Source: Candidatus Desulfosporosinus nitrosoreducens
GTDB taxonomy: Bacteria; Bacillota; Desulfitobacteriia; Desulfitobacteriales; Desulfitobacteriaceae
Direction of reading: 5' to 3'
Length of the DNA stretch: 58,009 bases
Assembly (NCBI RefSeq): GCF_030954495.1
Contig: NZ_JAVHUW010000024.1
Coordinates: forward strand, 1-58,009
The notes beneath the pieces are model-generated. The model ran no database searches. It was not told the origin of the DNA and saw only the letters and a program-made list of their open reading frames with translations. Below, one piece after another: positions 30,557 to 39,587 of the stretch. Position 1 is the first letter of the stretch. The number at the start of each line of letters is the position of its first letter. Made by a program: the position numbers and the translations under genes.

Positions 30557-31786
30557 TTAAAATGCGAAGTTACCGTTGCGGAAGACAGGGATTTTTTCCC
30601 CTGCCGCTGTTTCGCCGCTAATCTCCAAATCTCTGGTTCCGATCATAAAGTCAACATGGGTAAGAGAATCATTAACTCCTGATTTCGCTAATTCTTCCGG
30701 ACTCATGGCTTCACTGTTCTTAATACACACGGGGTAGGCTTTGCCTATGGCTAAATGACAGGAAGCATTTTCATCAAAGAGGGTATTAAAAAATAATATC
30801 TTAGATGTAGAGATGGGGGAATCATAGGGTACTAAGGCGACTTCACCAAGAAAATGAGAACCTTCGTCAGTTTCAATGAGGTTTTTCAGAGTTTCATAGC
30901 CTTTCTCAGCGCTGAAGTCAACGATTTTTCCGTCCTTAAAGGTCAAGGAAAATTGATCGATAAGGTTTCCGTTGTAATTTAAGGGTCTTGAACTGACAGC
31001 TTTGCCGTTGACACCATTTCGCAGTGGCAAAGTAAATACTTCTTCAGTAGGCATATTGGGGAAAAATTCTATCCCCTCGGGTGTGCTGTCGGAGGCGCCC
31101 AGCCACTGGTGGTTTTCAGGGAGTTCTATAAGCAAATCGGTTCCTATGGAGTTCTTATAATGCAGGGTTTTGAAGGCGCGAGCGTTCAAATAATGGATTC
31201 TCCCCTTGAGGTTCGCCTGGTGTTCTTGCCAGGCTTTCAGCGGGTCGGCCGTATTAACCCGCACGGTCATGATTATAGTTTCCCATAACTTCTCCATCGC
31301 TTCGTTTTCCTGAAGGTCAGGGAAAACCTTGCGGGCCCAGGCCGAAGTAGGAATTGAGACGACACTCCAGACATTTTTATTGCTCATGAGCCGGTCTCGA
31401 TATTCTTTGAGAGCGGTATTGCCGGCTTTTTGCGCTTTCATCATTCTCGCGGGATCGACATCCTGCATCAGTTCGGGATCTGAAGCCGAGATGCTCAAAA
31501 AAGCAGCTCCCTGACGAACATAGGAGAGATAAAACTCTTTCTGCCAGTCCGGAAATTCCTCAAATATTTCTTCTGGGGCATGCAGAAAACGAATTTTCGA
31601 AAATAGTTCATCCCGCCAATTGATGACAACATCCCTGGCTCCGGCCTGATAGGCTGCTTGAGCAACCAGGCGGGTAAAGGGAGCTCCTTCAAGCGGGGCA
31701 TTTATAACCAGGGTTTGCTGGGGCTGAAGGTTTAAGCCGGTTTTAACGATAAGAAGAGCATATTTTTCAAGATCATGGCTATTCAT
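30557..31786 (-). CDS. M29-family aminopeptidase (AmpS/PepS type)
   Basis: A 409-residue cytosolic metallo-aminopeptidase of family M29. Typical blocks are present: DVVINWRDE near residue 70, the metal-binding segment around DEGSHFLGEVALVPYDSPI and the C-terminal HVDFMIGT motif. Family members run about 410 residues, so the ATG at 31786 (minus strand), 8 nt after AAGAAAGGA, is preferred over an upstream ATG at 31852. It is monocistronic and convergent with the thioesterase gene; only about 55 bp separate their ends. Confidence 0.88.
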   Translation of the reverse strand: MNSHDLEKYALLIVKTGLNLQPQQTLVINAPLEGAPFTRLVAQAAYQAGARDVVINWRDELFSKIRFLHAPEEIFEEFPDWQKEFYLSYVRQGAAFLSISASDPELMQDVDPARMMKAQKAGNTALKEYRDRLMSNKNVWSVVSIPTSAWARKVFPDLQENEAMEKLWETIIMTVRVNTADPLKAWQEHQANLKGRIHYLNARAFKTLHYKNSIGTDLLIELPENHQWLGASDSTPEGIEFFPNMPTEEVFTLPLRNGVNGKAVSSRPLNYNGNLIDQFSLTFKDGKIVDFSAEKGYETLKNLIETDEGSHFLGEVALVPYDSPISTSKILFFNTLFDENASCHLAIGKAYPVCIKNSEAMSPEELAKSGVNDSLTHVDFMIGTRDLEISGETAAGEKIPVFRNGNFAF

Positions 31787-31904
31787 GAGGATCGATCCTT
31801 TCTTTTCAAGATATTCCAATAAGAGTTTAACAAATAAAACGGGTGCTGTCATGTCGGCAGAGTTAGCTATAACAACTAAACTTTCGGCTTAAGAACACAG
31901 AATA

Positions 31905-31913
31905 TGATATAAT
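31905..31913 (+). promoter_or_regulatory. Extended -10 promoter of the cupin gene
   Basis: TGATATAAT fits the extended TG-N-TATAAT form; no good -35 is visible. It lies 30 bp upstream of the start codon. Confidence 0.55.
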
Positions 31914-31942
31914 TTAAAAGAACATAAAGGAGGGTCAAGCAA

Positions 31943-32290
31943 ATGTTGAAACAGGCAGATACACTGAGAAAAGAAACGGTTTTTGAACGCTTCGGAGGAA
32001 AAGGCGAACTTCAGATTACCCACTTCTTAGAGGGGGATGAATTCAAGGCTAAGGGTAGATTATTTGCCAAAAATGTTTTACTTCCCGGGGCATCCCTTGG
32101 TTTGCATCAACACAATGGAGATTTTGAAACGTATGTGATACTAAGCGGGGAAGGTTTGCTTAATGATAACGGAGAGCTAAAGACGGTTAAAGCGGGGGAT
32201 GTGATTGTTACCCCTAACGGAGAAAAGCACTCTATTGAAAACACAGGATCGGCAAACTTGGAGTTTCTGGCTTTAATCTTATTTGACTAA
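31943..32290 (+). CDS. Small single-domain cupin protein
   Basis: A 115-residue cupin barrel. The first cupin motif (LGLHQHNGDFETYVILSGEG) supplies two His and a Glu for metal binding; the second (AGDVIVTPNGEKHSIENTG) supplies the last His. No extra domain is attached, so it could be an isomerase, a dioxygenase or a sugar/metabolite sensor. ATG after AAAGGAGG. Monocistronic, with a hairpin at 32343 after it. Confidence 0.82.
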   Translation: MLKQADTLRKETVFERFGGKGELQITHFLEGDEFKAKGRLFAKNVLLPGASLGLHQHNGDFETYVILSGEGLLNDNGELKTVKAGDVIVTPNGEKHSIENTGSANLEFLALILFD

Positions 32291-32342
32291 GTTATTGTAT
32301 CAGCACCTTATAATCAACTCATTTATATGACTGATTTCCTTG

Positions 32343-32379
32343 AAACAACTCGCAGGAATAATCTCCTAGCGAGTTGTTT
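32343..32379 (+). terminator. Hairpin after the cupin gene
   Basis: AAACAACTCGC and GCGAGTTGTTT form a perfect 11-bp stem; the T tract is short. Confidence 0.65.
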
Positions 32380-32627
32380 GGCATCAACCCTTATGAAGGC
32401 CTCTCCACTCTTGTCTAAAGGAGCTTCGCTCTTTGGGATTTTCCCGGCGCAAGACGTTTATGGTTTGCTTATCTTTGATTTAATATGGTAAACTTCATTT
32501 AATTCTATTCCTCGGAGCTTTTTCACCTGTCAGAAAATATCAGGGCAACTAGGCGGCCGCCTGCGCCAGCCAAGTTTTCTTTAATAGGCATAGATTTTTC
32601 ACAGGACATAGAAAGGTAGGAGAAAAA

Positions 32628-34043
32628 ATGGCCGTGAGACTTAGCAAAGGTCAAAAAGTTGATCTGACCAAAAGTAACCCTCAATTGCGGGAGATCATAG
32701 TCGGTCTAGGGTGGACTCCCAATAATTCTGCCCATAGCTATAATTTCGATTTAGACGCTTCGGCTTTCTTGTTGGGTTCAAACGGAATGGTAAATGATGA
32801 AGAGGATCTTGTCTTTTATAATAATCCCTCAGGTGGTCGAGGTTCCGTGAGACATAGCGGAGACAATAAAAAAGGTTCAGGCGGCGGCGATGATGAGCAG
32901 ATACGAATCAATCTTCCGGCCGTACCTTCTTATATCGAGAGAATTGCCTTTACCATTACTATTAATGATGCCCGCTTGAAAGGACAAAGCTTTGGAGATA
33001 TTAGAAGTTCCTATGTGCGCATTGTTAATGCCGGCACGAATGAGCTGCTTCTCAACTACGATCTTGGTCAAGATTTCTCCGTTGAAACAGCTATCGTAGC
33101 TGCTGAAATCTATCGCCATGCGGGTGAGTGGAAGTTTCATGCCATTGCCAGCGGTTTCGAGGGCGGTTTGGCAGCTCTCTGCCGTAATTTTGGCCTGGAA
33201 GTGGAAGAAGACCGTCCGATAATCACCAATAGCGACAATAGAGCTGCCAATTACGGCGGTGCAGAATATTCTGGTCATCGTCAGCAAAATTATGGCTATG
33301 GCGGCTATGAAAGTTCAAATCCGCCTCGATATACTTCATCCTTCGGCCCGGCAAATTATCCGGCAGATCCGGCTTATGAATCCCCTTCAGGCCCTGGTTA
33401 TTCCCGAGACCCAGGCATAGTTTGCCCCCGCTGCAATTCAACGCGCGTGACAGCCGGCAGAAAGGGATTTGGCATCGGCAAGGCTGCCATCGGAGGGATG
33501 ATGTTAGGTCCCGTGGGCTTATTGGCCGGTTTTATCGGCAGCAGAAACCTGGAATTTGTCTGCCTGACCTGCCGGGGGCGCTGGAATGCCGCCAGCAACA
33601 GGAATACGGCACAATGGCTGCAGCAACAAACGGAAAACGCCCGAAACATTGTAACCAAATATATGGGGAAGGATCTTACAGAGGCTCTGGTAGCCGGCAG
33701 TGCTCTGGTAGCTATGGCGGATGGAGTCATCGATCCTTCGGAACGGGAGAAGCTTATAGAATATTTTCGGACCAGTCAGGAAATGCGGGGAATTAATATC
33801 CATGAAGTTGACAGCCGCTTCAGTTACTATGTCCAGGGAATTAGAAGTGACCGGCTTATAGGGAAGGCAGAAGCTTTGAGGGCGGTCGGCAAAATAGCCA
33901 GCAAACCGGAGGCGGCCCGCCTGGTAGTGCGTCTCTGCTGTGCCATCGGCTTTGCCGATGGAGAATTTGCTCCGGTGGAAAAGAATGTTGTCGATGAAAT
34001 CTGCCATGAAGTTCATTTAGATCCCAGAGAATTTATCCAATGA
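32628..34043 (+). CDS. TerD / zinc-ribbon / TerB fusion protein (tellurite-stress family)
   Basis: A 471-residue cytosolic protein with three parts. Residues 1-190 form a TerD domain (VGLGWTP, YNFDLDASAFLLG, calcium-binding acidic residues). A Pro/Tyr/Gly-rich linker (about 195-260) leads to a CPRC...CLTC zinc ribbon enclosing a Gly-rich hydrophobic stretch (GGMMLGPVGLLAGFIGS). The C-terminal 130 residues form a TerB-like helical domain (VAMADGVIDPSEREKL and IGFADGEFAPVEK). Single-chain fusion of TerD and TerB is uncommon to my knowledge. ATG after AAAGGTAGGAG. The stop codon is the first triplet of the 122-bp repeat at 34041. Confidence 0.85.
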   Translation: MAVRLSKGQKVDLTKSNPQLREIIVGLGWTPNNSAHSYNFDLDASAFLLGSNGMVNDEEDLVFYNNPSGGRGSVRHSGDNKKGSGGGDDEQIRINLPAVPSYIERIAFTITINDARLKGQSFGDIRSSYVRIVNAGTNELLLNYDLGQDFSVETAIVAAEIYRHAGEWKFHAIASGFEGGLAALCRNFGLEVEEDRPIITNSDNRAANYGGAEYSGHRQQNYGYGGYESSNPPRYTSSFGPANYPADPAYESPSGPGYSRDPGIVCPRCNSTRVTAGRKGFGIGKAAIGGMMLGPVGLLAGFIGSRNLEFVCLTCRGRWNAASNRNTAQWLQQQTENARNIVTKYMGKDLTEALVAGSALVAMADGVIDPSEREKLIEYFRTSQEMRGINIHEVDSRFSYYVQGIRSDRLIGKAEALRAVGKIASKPEAARLVVRLCCAIGFADGEFAPVEKNVVDEICHEVHLDPREFIQ

Positions 34044-34162
34044 CTAAGCCGCGCTAAGACTCCCGCTTTGGCAAGCGGTGAGTTAAGAGCGGTTAAGTCC
34101 CTGGATAAGTGCGACTAAAATTCAGATGGAGTTAAAACTCCACCTGAATCAAGTCTTCTTTA
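34041..34162. repeat. 122-bp structured intergenic repeat, copy 2
   Basis: Second copy of the element at 28022-28143, same orientation. It begins exactly at the TGA stop codon of the TerD/TerB gene. The stem-forming segments are kept or covaried (AAAATTCC/AAAACTCC in the loop side). It could terminate the upstream transcript as RNA. Confidence 0.85.
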
Positions 34163-34283
34163 GCTTTTAAAAGGTCTGAAGACTGATCCTTGTTGTTCAT
34201 TAAATATTATTATACAATAATGTAAAGGTTTTCAATTAACGCTTGCCTGATATAAGGTCCGATAGTTATAAAGGAGGAGAAAG

Positions 34284-35237
34284 TTGAAAGCAATTATTTT
34301 AGGTATTTTGGCGTCGTTCTTTTTTGCTGTTACCTTTGTGCTTAATCGGGCAATGAATCTTTCAGGCGGCAGTTGGATTTGGAGCGCAGTTCTGCGCTAT
34401 GGCTTTATGGTGCCTCCTCTTTTAGTAATTGTTCTCCTGCGCGGTAATTTAAAAAAACTGCTTAGTGATCTGATAAAGAGGCCCAGGCTATGGCTCGGTT
34501 GGAGTACCGTCGGTTTCGGCTTGTTTTACGCTCCCCTGTGTTTTGCTGCGGCTTACGGACCGGCCTGGCTGGTGGCAAGTATGTGGCAGATTACCATTAT
34601 CGCGGGTTCTTTATTGTCCCCGCTTTTTTTAAAGATAGTGCCTTCTGATAGGGGACTGCAAAAAGTCCGGGCCAAAGTTCCTCTGAAAGGTTTGCGGATT
34701 TCCTTAATTATCCTGGCCGGAGTTGCCGTTATTCAACTACAGCAAACACAGCAGCTGACCATCAGGCAAGTAATGCTTGGGGTACTCCCCGTCGTAGTGG
34801 CAGCCTTCGCCTATCCTTTAGGAAACCGAAAAATGATGGAAGTTTGCGGGGGGGAATTTGATACCTACCAGAGAGTCCTGGGAATGACCTTAGCAAGCTT
34901 GCCTTTTTGGTTTGTGCTGGGGATTTATGGCTTGGTGAGGGTTGGACTTCCCAGCTGCCAGCAAGTGAATCAGTCGCTGATTGTGGCCCTGTCTTCCGGA
35001 GTTATTGCTACCGTCCTTTTTTTTACAGCTACTGATCTTACTAAAGGAGATCTGCATAAACTGGCGGCAGTGGAATCGACTCAATCCGGTGAGATTATTT
35101 TTTCACTTTTAGGAGAAATTTTTGTTTTAAACGGTAAAAGTCCTACGCCTTTATCTTTTGCCGGAATAGGGCTTGTGATATTAGGAATGATATTGCACAG
35201 TTTCAGCTCGGCGGAGACAAAAGATCAAGCAGTTTAA
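34284..35237 (+). CDS. DMT-superfamily exporter (EamA/EmrE-like, ten helices)
   Basis: A 317-residue membrane protein of the drug/metabolite transporter superfamily, in the multidrug-efflux EmrE-like family. The N-terminus MKAIILGILASFFFAVTFVL is the first helix, with about nine more; the two halves are related repeats. No substrate motif is visible. TTG start after AAAGGAGGAGA. It precedes the ArsC-like gene by 118 bp and lies within the tellurite/toxic-anion group, so export of a toxic compound is plausible. Confidence 0.75.
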   Translation: MKAIILGILASFFFAVTFVLNRAMNLSGGSWIWSAVLRYGFMVPPLLVIVLLRGNLKKLLSDLIKRPRLWLGWSTVGFGLFYAPLCFAAAYGPAWLVASMWQITIIAGSLLSPLFLKIVPSDRGLQKVRAKVPLKGLRISLIILAGVAVIQLQQTQQLTIRQVMLGVLPVVVAAFAYPLGNRKMMEVCGGEFDTYQRVLGMTLASLPFWFVLGIYGLVRVGLPSCQQVNQSLIVALSSGVIATVLFFTATDLTKGDLHKLAAVESTQSGEIIFSLLGEIFVLNGKSPTPLSFAGIGLVILGMILHSFSSAETKDQAV

Positions 35238-35355
35238 ATTGCTGGGCAATGCTGCGGCTATAAAATTTGTCATGGATCTGGTTAAAATATTGACAGAGAA
35301 ATAATGCTCTTAGTTAAGCAAGGATTCGGCGAAAAAGGTAAGGGGAATCAGCGCA

Positions 35356-35694
35356 ATGAATATTCAAATATTTGGAGTAAAAAAATGCTTTGACACTAAA
35401 AAAGCCGAGCGTTATTTTAAAGAAAGACGAGTCAAATACCAATTTATTGATTTAACCCAAGTTGGCTTGAGTAAGGGAGAATTGCAAAGTGTCAAGTCTG
35501 CCGTCGGCTTGATCAACCTGATTAATTGTGAGGCTAAAGACTACAAGTCCTTAAATATGGATCGCCTGATAACGTCAAGCGGCAGAGAAGAAGTACTGTT
35601 TAATAATCCCAGTCTTTACAAAACTCCTATCGTACGCAACGGAAAACTCGCGACAGTAGGGTATAAACCTGAGGTCTGGTCGTCTTGGGAGTAG
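35356..35694 (+). CDS. ArsC/Spx-family thioredoxin-fold protein
   Basis: A 112-residue protein of the ArsC superfamily, starting MNIQIFGVKKCFDTKKAERY. Only one cysteine of the usual CxxC site is present (Cys11, followed by FDT). The cis-proline strand reads YKTPIVRNGK. The arginine triad of arsenate reductases is not obvious, so it is more likely a YffB/ArsC-like redox protein than a true arsenate reductase. ATG after TAAGGGG. It lies 36 bp ahead of the yceG-like gene and may be co-transcribed. Confidence 0.78.
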   Translation: MNIQIFGVKKCFDTKKAERYFKERRVKYQFIDLTQVGLSKGELQSVKSAVGLINLINCEAKDYKSLNMDRLITSSGREEVLFNNPSLYKTPIVRNGKLATVGYKPEVWSSWE

Positions 35695-35730
35695 AGGCTA
35701 AAGGCGTTTTAGCTTGAGGAGTGAGAAAGT

Positions 35731-38193
35731 GTGGAGACAAACCGCAATGATGGAAGGCAATTACAACAAACTGCAACGATATTTAAAGAACTGTTGTCTC
35801 CTCTGAATGAACGGGGGAAGGAGTCTGCCCATTATTTTTACCGCATTTTAGGCTGTTATGAGGATCAGAACAAGTTTCTGACTGAGATCATAGGGTTTCA
35901 GGAAAAACTTCGGTCTTTGAATAATTATATTTTTTTTGATATGGCTATCCCTTTGGCAAATGATCCCATCTTAATCGAGAAAACCAAAAAGATTCTGGAA
36001 TCCGTTGCCCTGAAAGATTATAACAACGGCGTTCTTTTAAGCATACTTGAAGAAAAAGGGTATTTCTCCCTGACCCCAGATCCTTCTGTTCAACAAAACA
36101 TTCGAGAGGCTTTTGGCATTGTCTTAAATTTATATATGCTTAATGATCCGCCGGGCAATATCAGTATATCCCTTAATTTTGTCACGAAAATTTTGCTCTG
36201 GTTTTCAGTTTATGGCCGGCAAAGCCTGGAAAGAAACCTCTATAATCCTAAGATTTTTTACTGGGGAAGCCCTAAGACCCATGAAATATACTTCCTTATC
36301 CTTTTGTCCCTTTTAGACTGCGATGTCTTAGTGGTAAATACCACCTTTGACGATCGTTTTAAAAAGGTAGATCAGCAAAATAAATTCTCTCTTCCTATGA
36401 CAATGGCTAAAGAACGCCCTCTTTCCGCTTTTCCCGCTAAAAAAGCAGATAAGGAACCCCGCCCCGCAGACAAACCTTCTTTTCACGCCCCGACACCGGT
36501 GGTTAAGGAATCCTTAAACTTGAGCTCTCTGGAGAACAGCGATCCTTCAATCGTCGTTAAATTAAAACAAACGGAGGCTCCTTTTGAGGAGCTGCTTGTT
36601 CCAATGCACAAACGCAGCGGCTATATTTCCGGTTCATTTCCCATCATACCCGCTCTGTTTGTACGCTGTCTCGGAGTACCTGTTTCTACAGATGATTGGG
36701 AGGCGGAATACTATAATACCCTTTATAACCTGGATCGGACATTGCAAATCTCGGGTCATTATCTAAAGTTTCAGGAAGGAATCCCAGTCCCCAGCCCTAT
36801 AGAAATTGCCTCAATTCCGCAACAGTTTAATCAGCAGGTTTTTCAAAATCGAGAAGAAATTTTAGTCCATATTCTTCGGGCCAATCTTCTGCCGCAGACA
36901 AAGAATTTGCTCTTGGACAACACGATCAAACAGTCGTTTATTGACACTGTGAATCTGTTCAGTCAAAAACAAAGCAATCTCTCCTTTACCATTCTTTTAA
37001 ACTTTTCTTTAAAGCTTGTGATTTGGATAAATCGCTATCTGCCGAAGCTTCTGGAGAATAAGGACTCCAGGGAAAAGGAATTAAACCAGGATTGTCAGTT
37101 TAGGGTCCTATTTTATGGCTCTATTAAACCCCATGAAATTTACCTGCTGAACTTTTTTTATAAAATTGGCTCCGATGTGCTTTTTATTCATTCGGAATTG
37201 GAGGGAGACCTGCCTTTTCGCAGTTTTGACGAGGACAATATCCTTACTCAAGTGCTCAGGAACCCGCGTAGTTTACCTTTAGCTCCTTTTCCCGTTAGTG
37301 AACGATTAATCCGTAAAAGTACGGTTGCCTATAATGCCTCCAAAGAAATAGAAGAAGTCATCTACAGCGAAGACGTCGGATTATATAAACCCTGGCAATT
37401 CGAGAGTTACCTGACCCAGCCTATTACTCTAAAGACGACCTATGATGAACTCAAAATTCTCTGGCAAGAACCCTCAAAAATCAGGCCTGAATTTAAAGTA
37501 CAAAATAAAACAGTATATATTCCTAATCTTTTTGCGAAAATTAATGGTGTTAATGAGGATCTCGGTGCCTATTGGCAGGATCTAAAAGCTTTTTCTACGG
37601 CTCCGAACACCCGGTTAATCGAATTTGTGCCTTTCAGCAGGGTAAGCTATACGCGACAGGAACTTTATCAAGCAGATTATTTGTTGAACGGGCAAGGCTA
37701 TGTCGATGAACTGAAAGTAATGAAAAGCCAATATTATAAATTCGGCTATCTGCGCACGCCTTTGCAGCACTTTTTGCTAACCAAACTTAATGAGCTTATA
37801 GCATCTAAGATGTTCCTTTTTGAAATTGATGAAAAAATGAAACTTACAATTTTAATGACCATTTTAACTATGGAAGATTCGCTGATCAAACTCATCGAAA
37901 ATTTTGATTTTCCGCAAGAGATTCCCAAGATTATTGTTTATGATCGCAATAAGGAAAGTTTTTCCGACATAGACGCTATTTTGTTGGCTTATTTTAATCT
38001 TGTCGGACTTGATATTCTCATTTTCACCCCAACAAAGTATAATACCCTTGAACAATGGCTGAAGCCCAGTCTATTCGATGTTCATCAGTTGCCTTTGGTC
38101 AAATATGAGCTTGATCTTTCCCCTTTATATAGCCTTATTTCCTCTTCCGCTAAAAAAACGGGTCTGCTGGCGCGACTCTTTGGCGGTCGCTAA
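35731..38193 (+). CDS. yceG: YceG-like protein with three repeated domains (toxic-anion/tellurite cluster)
   Basis: An 820-residue cytosolic protein of the YceG family found beside TelA in Firmicutes stress operons. Three related units are visible: the motif YGSIKPHEIY-L...DVLFIH appears near residues 180-200 (WGSPKTHEIYFLI...DVLVVN) and 465-490, and a degenerate form (YDRNKESFSDIDAILLAY...DILIFT) near 735-765. The known Bacillus protein is about 537 residues, so this one is enlarged by a repeat. A Pro/Lys-rich linker occurs around 225-250. GTG start after TTGAGGAGTGAG. telA follows by 73 bp. Confidence 0.75.
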   Translation: METNRNDGRQLQQTATIFKELLSPLNERGKESAHYFYRILGCYEDQNKFLTEIIGFQEKLRSLNNYIFFDMAIPLANDPILIEKTKKILESVALKDYNNGVLLSILEEKGYFSLTPDPSVQQNIREAFGIVLNLYMLNDPPGNISISLNFVTKILLWFSVYGRQSLERNLYNPKIFYWGSPKTHEIYFLILLSLLDCDVLVVNTTFDDRFKKVDQQNKFSLPMTMAKERPLSAFPAKKADKEPRPADKPSFHAPTPVVKESLNLSSLENSDPSIVVKLKQTEAPFEELLVPMHKRSGYISGSFPIIPALFVRCLGVPVSTDDWEAEYYNTLYNLDRTLQISGHYLKFQEGIPVPSPIEIASIPQQFNQQVFQNREEILVHILRANLLPQTKNLLLDNTIKQSFIDTVNLFSQKQSNLSFTILLNFSLKLVIWINRYLPKLLENKDSREKELNQDCQFRVLFYGSIKPHEIYLLNFFYKIGSDVLFIHSELEGDLPFRSFDEDNILTQVLRNPRSLPLAPFPVSERLIRKSTVAYNASKEIEEVIYSEDVGLYKPWQFESYLTQPITLKTTYDELKILWQEPSKIRPEFKVQNKTVYIPNLFAKINGVNEDLGAYWQDLKAFSTAPNTRLIEFVPFSRVSYTRQELYQADYLLNGQGYVDELKVMKSQYYKFGYLRTPLQHFLLTKLNELIASKMFLFEIDEKMKLTILMTILTMEDSLIKLIENFDFPQEIPKIIVYDRNKESFSDIDAILLAYFNLVGLDILIFTPTKYNTLEQWLKPSLFDVHQLPLVKYELDLSPLYSLISSSAKKTGLLARLFGGR

Positions 38194-38266
38194 TGGGGCA
38201 AGCAGGGAATATGAGGTTGTATCCGTAAAAAAGCTTCAATTTAGGACAGAGAAAGGAGTATAAACC

Positions 38267-39388
38267 ATGGAAATTCAAGGTTTTACAACATCAACTGAGG
38301 ATAAGAGCTTAGTCGCCGCACCGATTCCGGAGTTTAACGTGGAACAGACTAAAAATGAAATTATGACCAAAGTAAAAGAAAGTCCTGAGGTGCGCAGTAT
38401 TGTGCGGCAAATCAACATCGAAGATGTAAGCTCAATTATGTCCTTTGGCAAAAACACAGCGGAAGAGGTCTCCCGATTTTCCGATGCCATTCTGCATTCC
38501 ATGCAAACAACCAAAGTAGAGGATTCGGGGGAACTGCTGCTTCAGCTTAATAAAATAATGGACAAGTTCGATATCAAGGACTTTGAAGAAAAGCAGCCGG
38601 GTTTTCTCGGCAAAATGTTTTCTAAGGCCAAAAATTCTGTGGAAGCCCTCTTTCACAAATATAATTCTATGGGGGATGAAGTCGATAAAGTCTTTGTGAC
38701 TTTAAAACAATATGAGGCGGAGATCAATACCGCCAATAAACATTTAGAAGACATGTTTGGCAAAAACACCGAATACTACGAGCAGTTAGGTCAATATATT
38801 TATGCCGGTCAAGTGGTGCTGGCCGAACTAAAGAACAATATCATTCCCGCAGCCCAGGACAAAGCGAACCAGACAGGCAACCAGCTTGACCAAATAAGTG
38901 TCAATAACTTGCTGCAAGTGCAAGAGATCATGGAGCAAAGAATCTATGATTTACAGTTGGCAGAAAATGTCGCCGTACAAAGTATGCCGACTATTAAGTC
39001 AATTGAATACGGAAATTACAATTTAGTCCGTAAAATTAATTCGGCGTTTGTGATCACCATGCCGATTTTCAAACAATGCTTAGTTCAAGCCATCATGTTA
39101 AAACGCCAATCCGTACAGGCCAAAGCTATGAGTGCTTTAGATGAGAAAACCAATGAGCTGCTGCTGCGCAACGCGGAAAATACAGCTTTACAGTCCAAAA
39201 TGGTTGCCAAACTGGCCACGGGAAGTTCCGTCAGCATTGAGACCTTGGAAAAATCATGGCAAACTATCGTAAAAGGGATAGAAGAGACGAAAGCGATTCA
39301 GGATGAAATGCGGCAAAAACGTCTTGATGGAACTAAGAGATTGGAAGTCCTCAAACAGGAGTTTGTCAATCGGGGGATTATTCGCTGA
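38267..39388 (+). CDS. telA: TelA-family toxic anion resistance protein
   Basis: A 373-residue, largely helical cytosolic protein of the TelA (YceH) family linked to tellurite and envelope-stress tolerance. Typical blocks: VEDSGELLLQLNKIMDKFDI near residue 85, GFLGKMFSKAKNSVE and a long coiled-coil middle with HLEDMFGKN. The length fits the family (about 360-380). ATG after GAAAGGAG. It is the last gene of the yceG-telA transcript; a bidirectional-looking terminator follows. Confidence 0.88.
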   Translation: MEIQGFTTSTEDKSLVAAPIPEFNVEQTKNEIMTKVKESPEVRSIVRQINIEDVSSIMSFGKNTAEEVSRFSDAILHSMQTTKVEDSGELLLQLNKIMDKFDIKDFEEKQPGFLGKMFSKAKNSVEALFHKYNSMGDEVDKVFVTLKQYEAEINTANKHLEDMFGKNTEYYEQLGQYIYAGQVVLAELKNNIIPAAQDKANQTGNQLDQISVNNLLQVQEIMEQRIYDLQLAENVAVQSMPTIKSIEYGNYNLVRKINSAFVITMPIFKQCLVQAIMLKRQSVQAKAMSALDEKTNELLLRNAENTALQSKMVAKLATGSSVSIETLEKSWQTIVKGIEETKAIQDEMRQKRLDGTKRLEVLKQEFVNRGIIR

Positions 39389-39392
39389 AATT

Positions 39393-39440
39393 AAAGAGAA
39401 AAACAGGCCGGTTTTTTAATCGAGCCTGTTTTTTCTCTTT
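39393..39440 (+). terminator. Terminator after telA
   Basis: AAAGAGAAAAACAGGC and GCCTGTTTTTTCTCTTT pair almost perfectly; T runs are within the descending arm. Confidence 0.8.
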
Positions 39441-39493
39441 AAACTGAGAAGGGGAAAAGTTTAGAAAATTTTATAAATTGGCAATAGAAGATA

Positions 39494-39522
39494 TTGAAGC
39501 CGAGAAAAATTTAAGATATACT
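39494..39522 (+). promoter_or_regulatory. Sigma-A promoter of the MarR gene
   Basis: TTGAAG and TATACT with a 17-bp spacer, 66 bp upstream of the start. Confidence 0.7.
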
Positions 39523-39536
39523 TTTGCCATAAACGT

Positions 39537-39546
39537 TTGTATACAA
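39537..39546. promoter_or_regulatory. Candidate MarR operator
   Basis: TTGTATACAA is a perfect 10-bp palindrome just downstream of the MarR promoter, with another ATACAAA half nearby at about 39556. Position suits autorepression. Confidence 0.5.
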
Positions 39547-39587
39547 TTAATCCGAATACAAATAAAAATTTATGAGGTGACTGAAGG

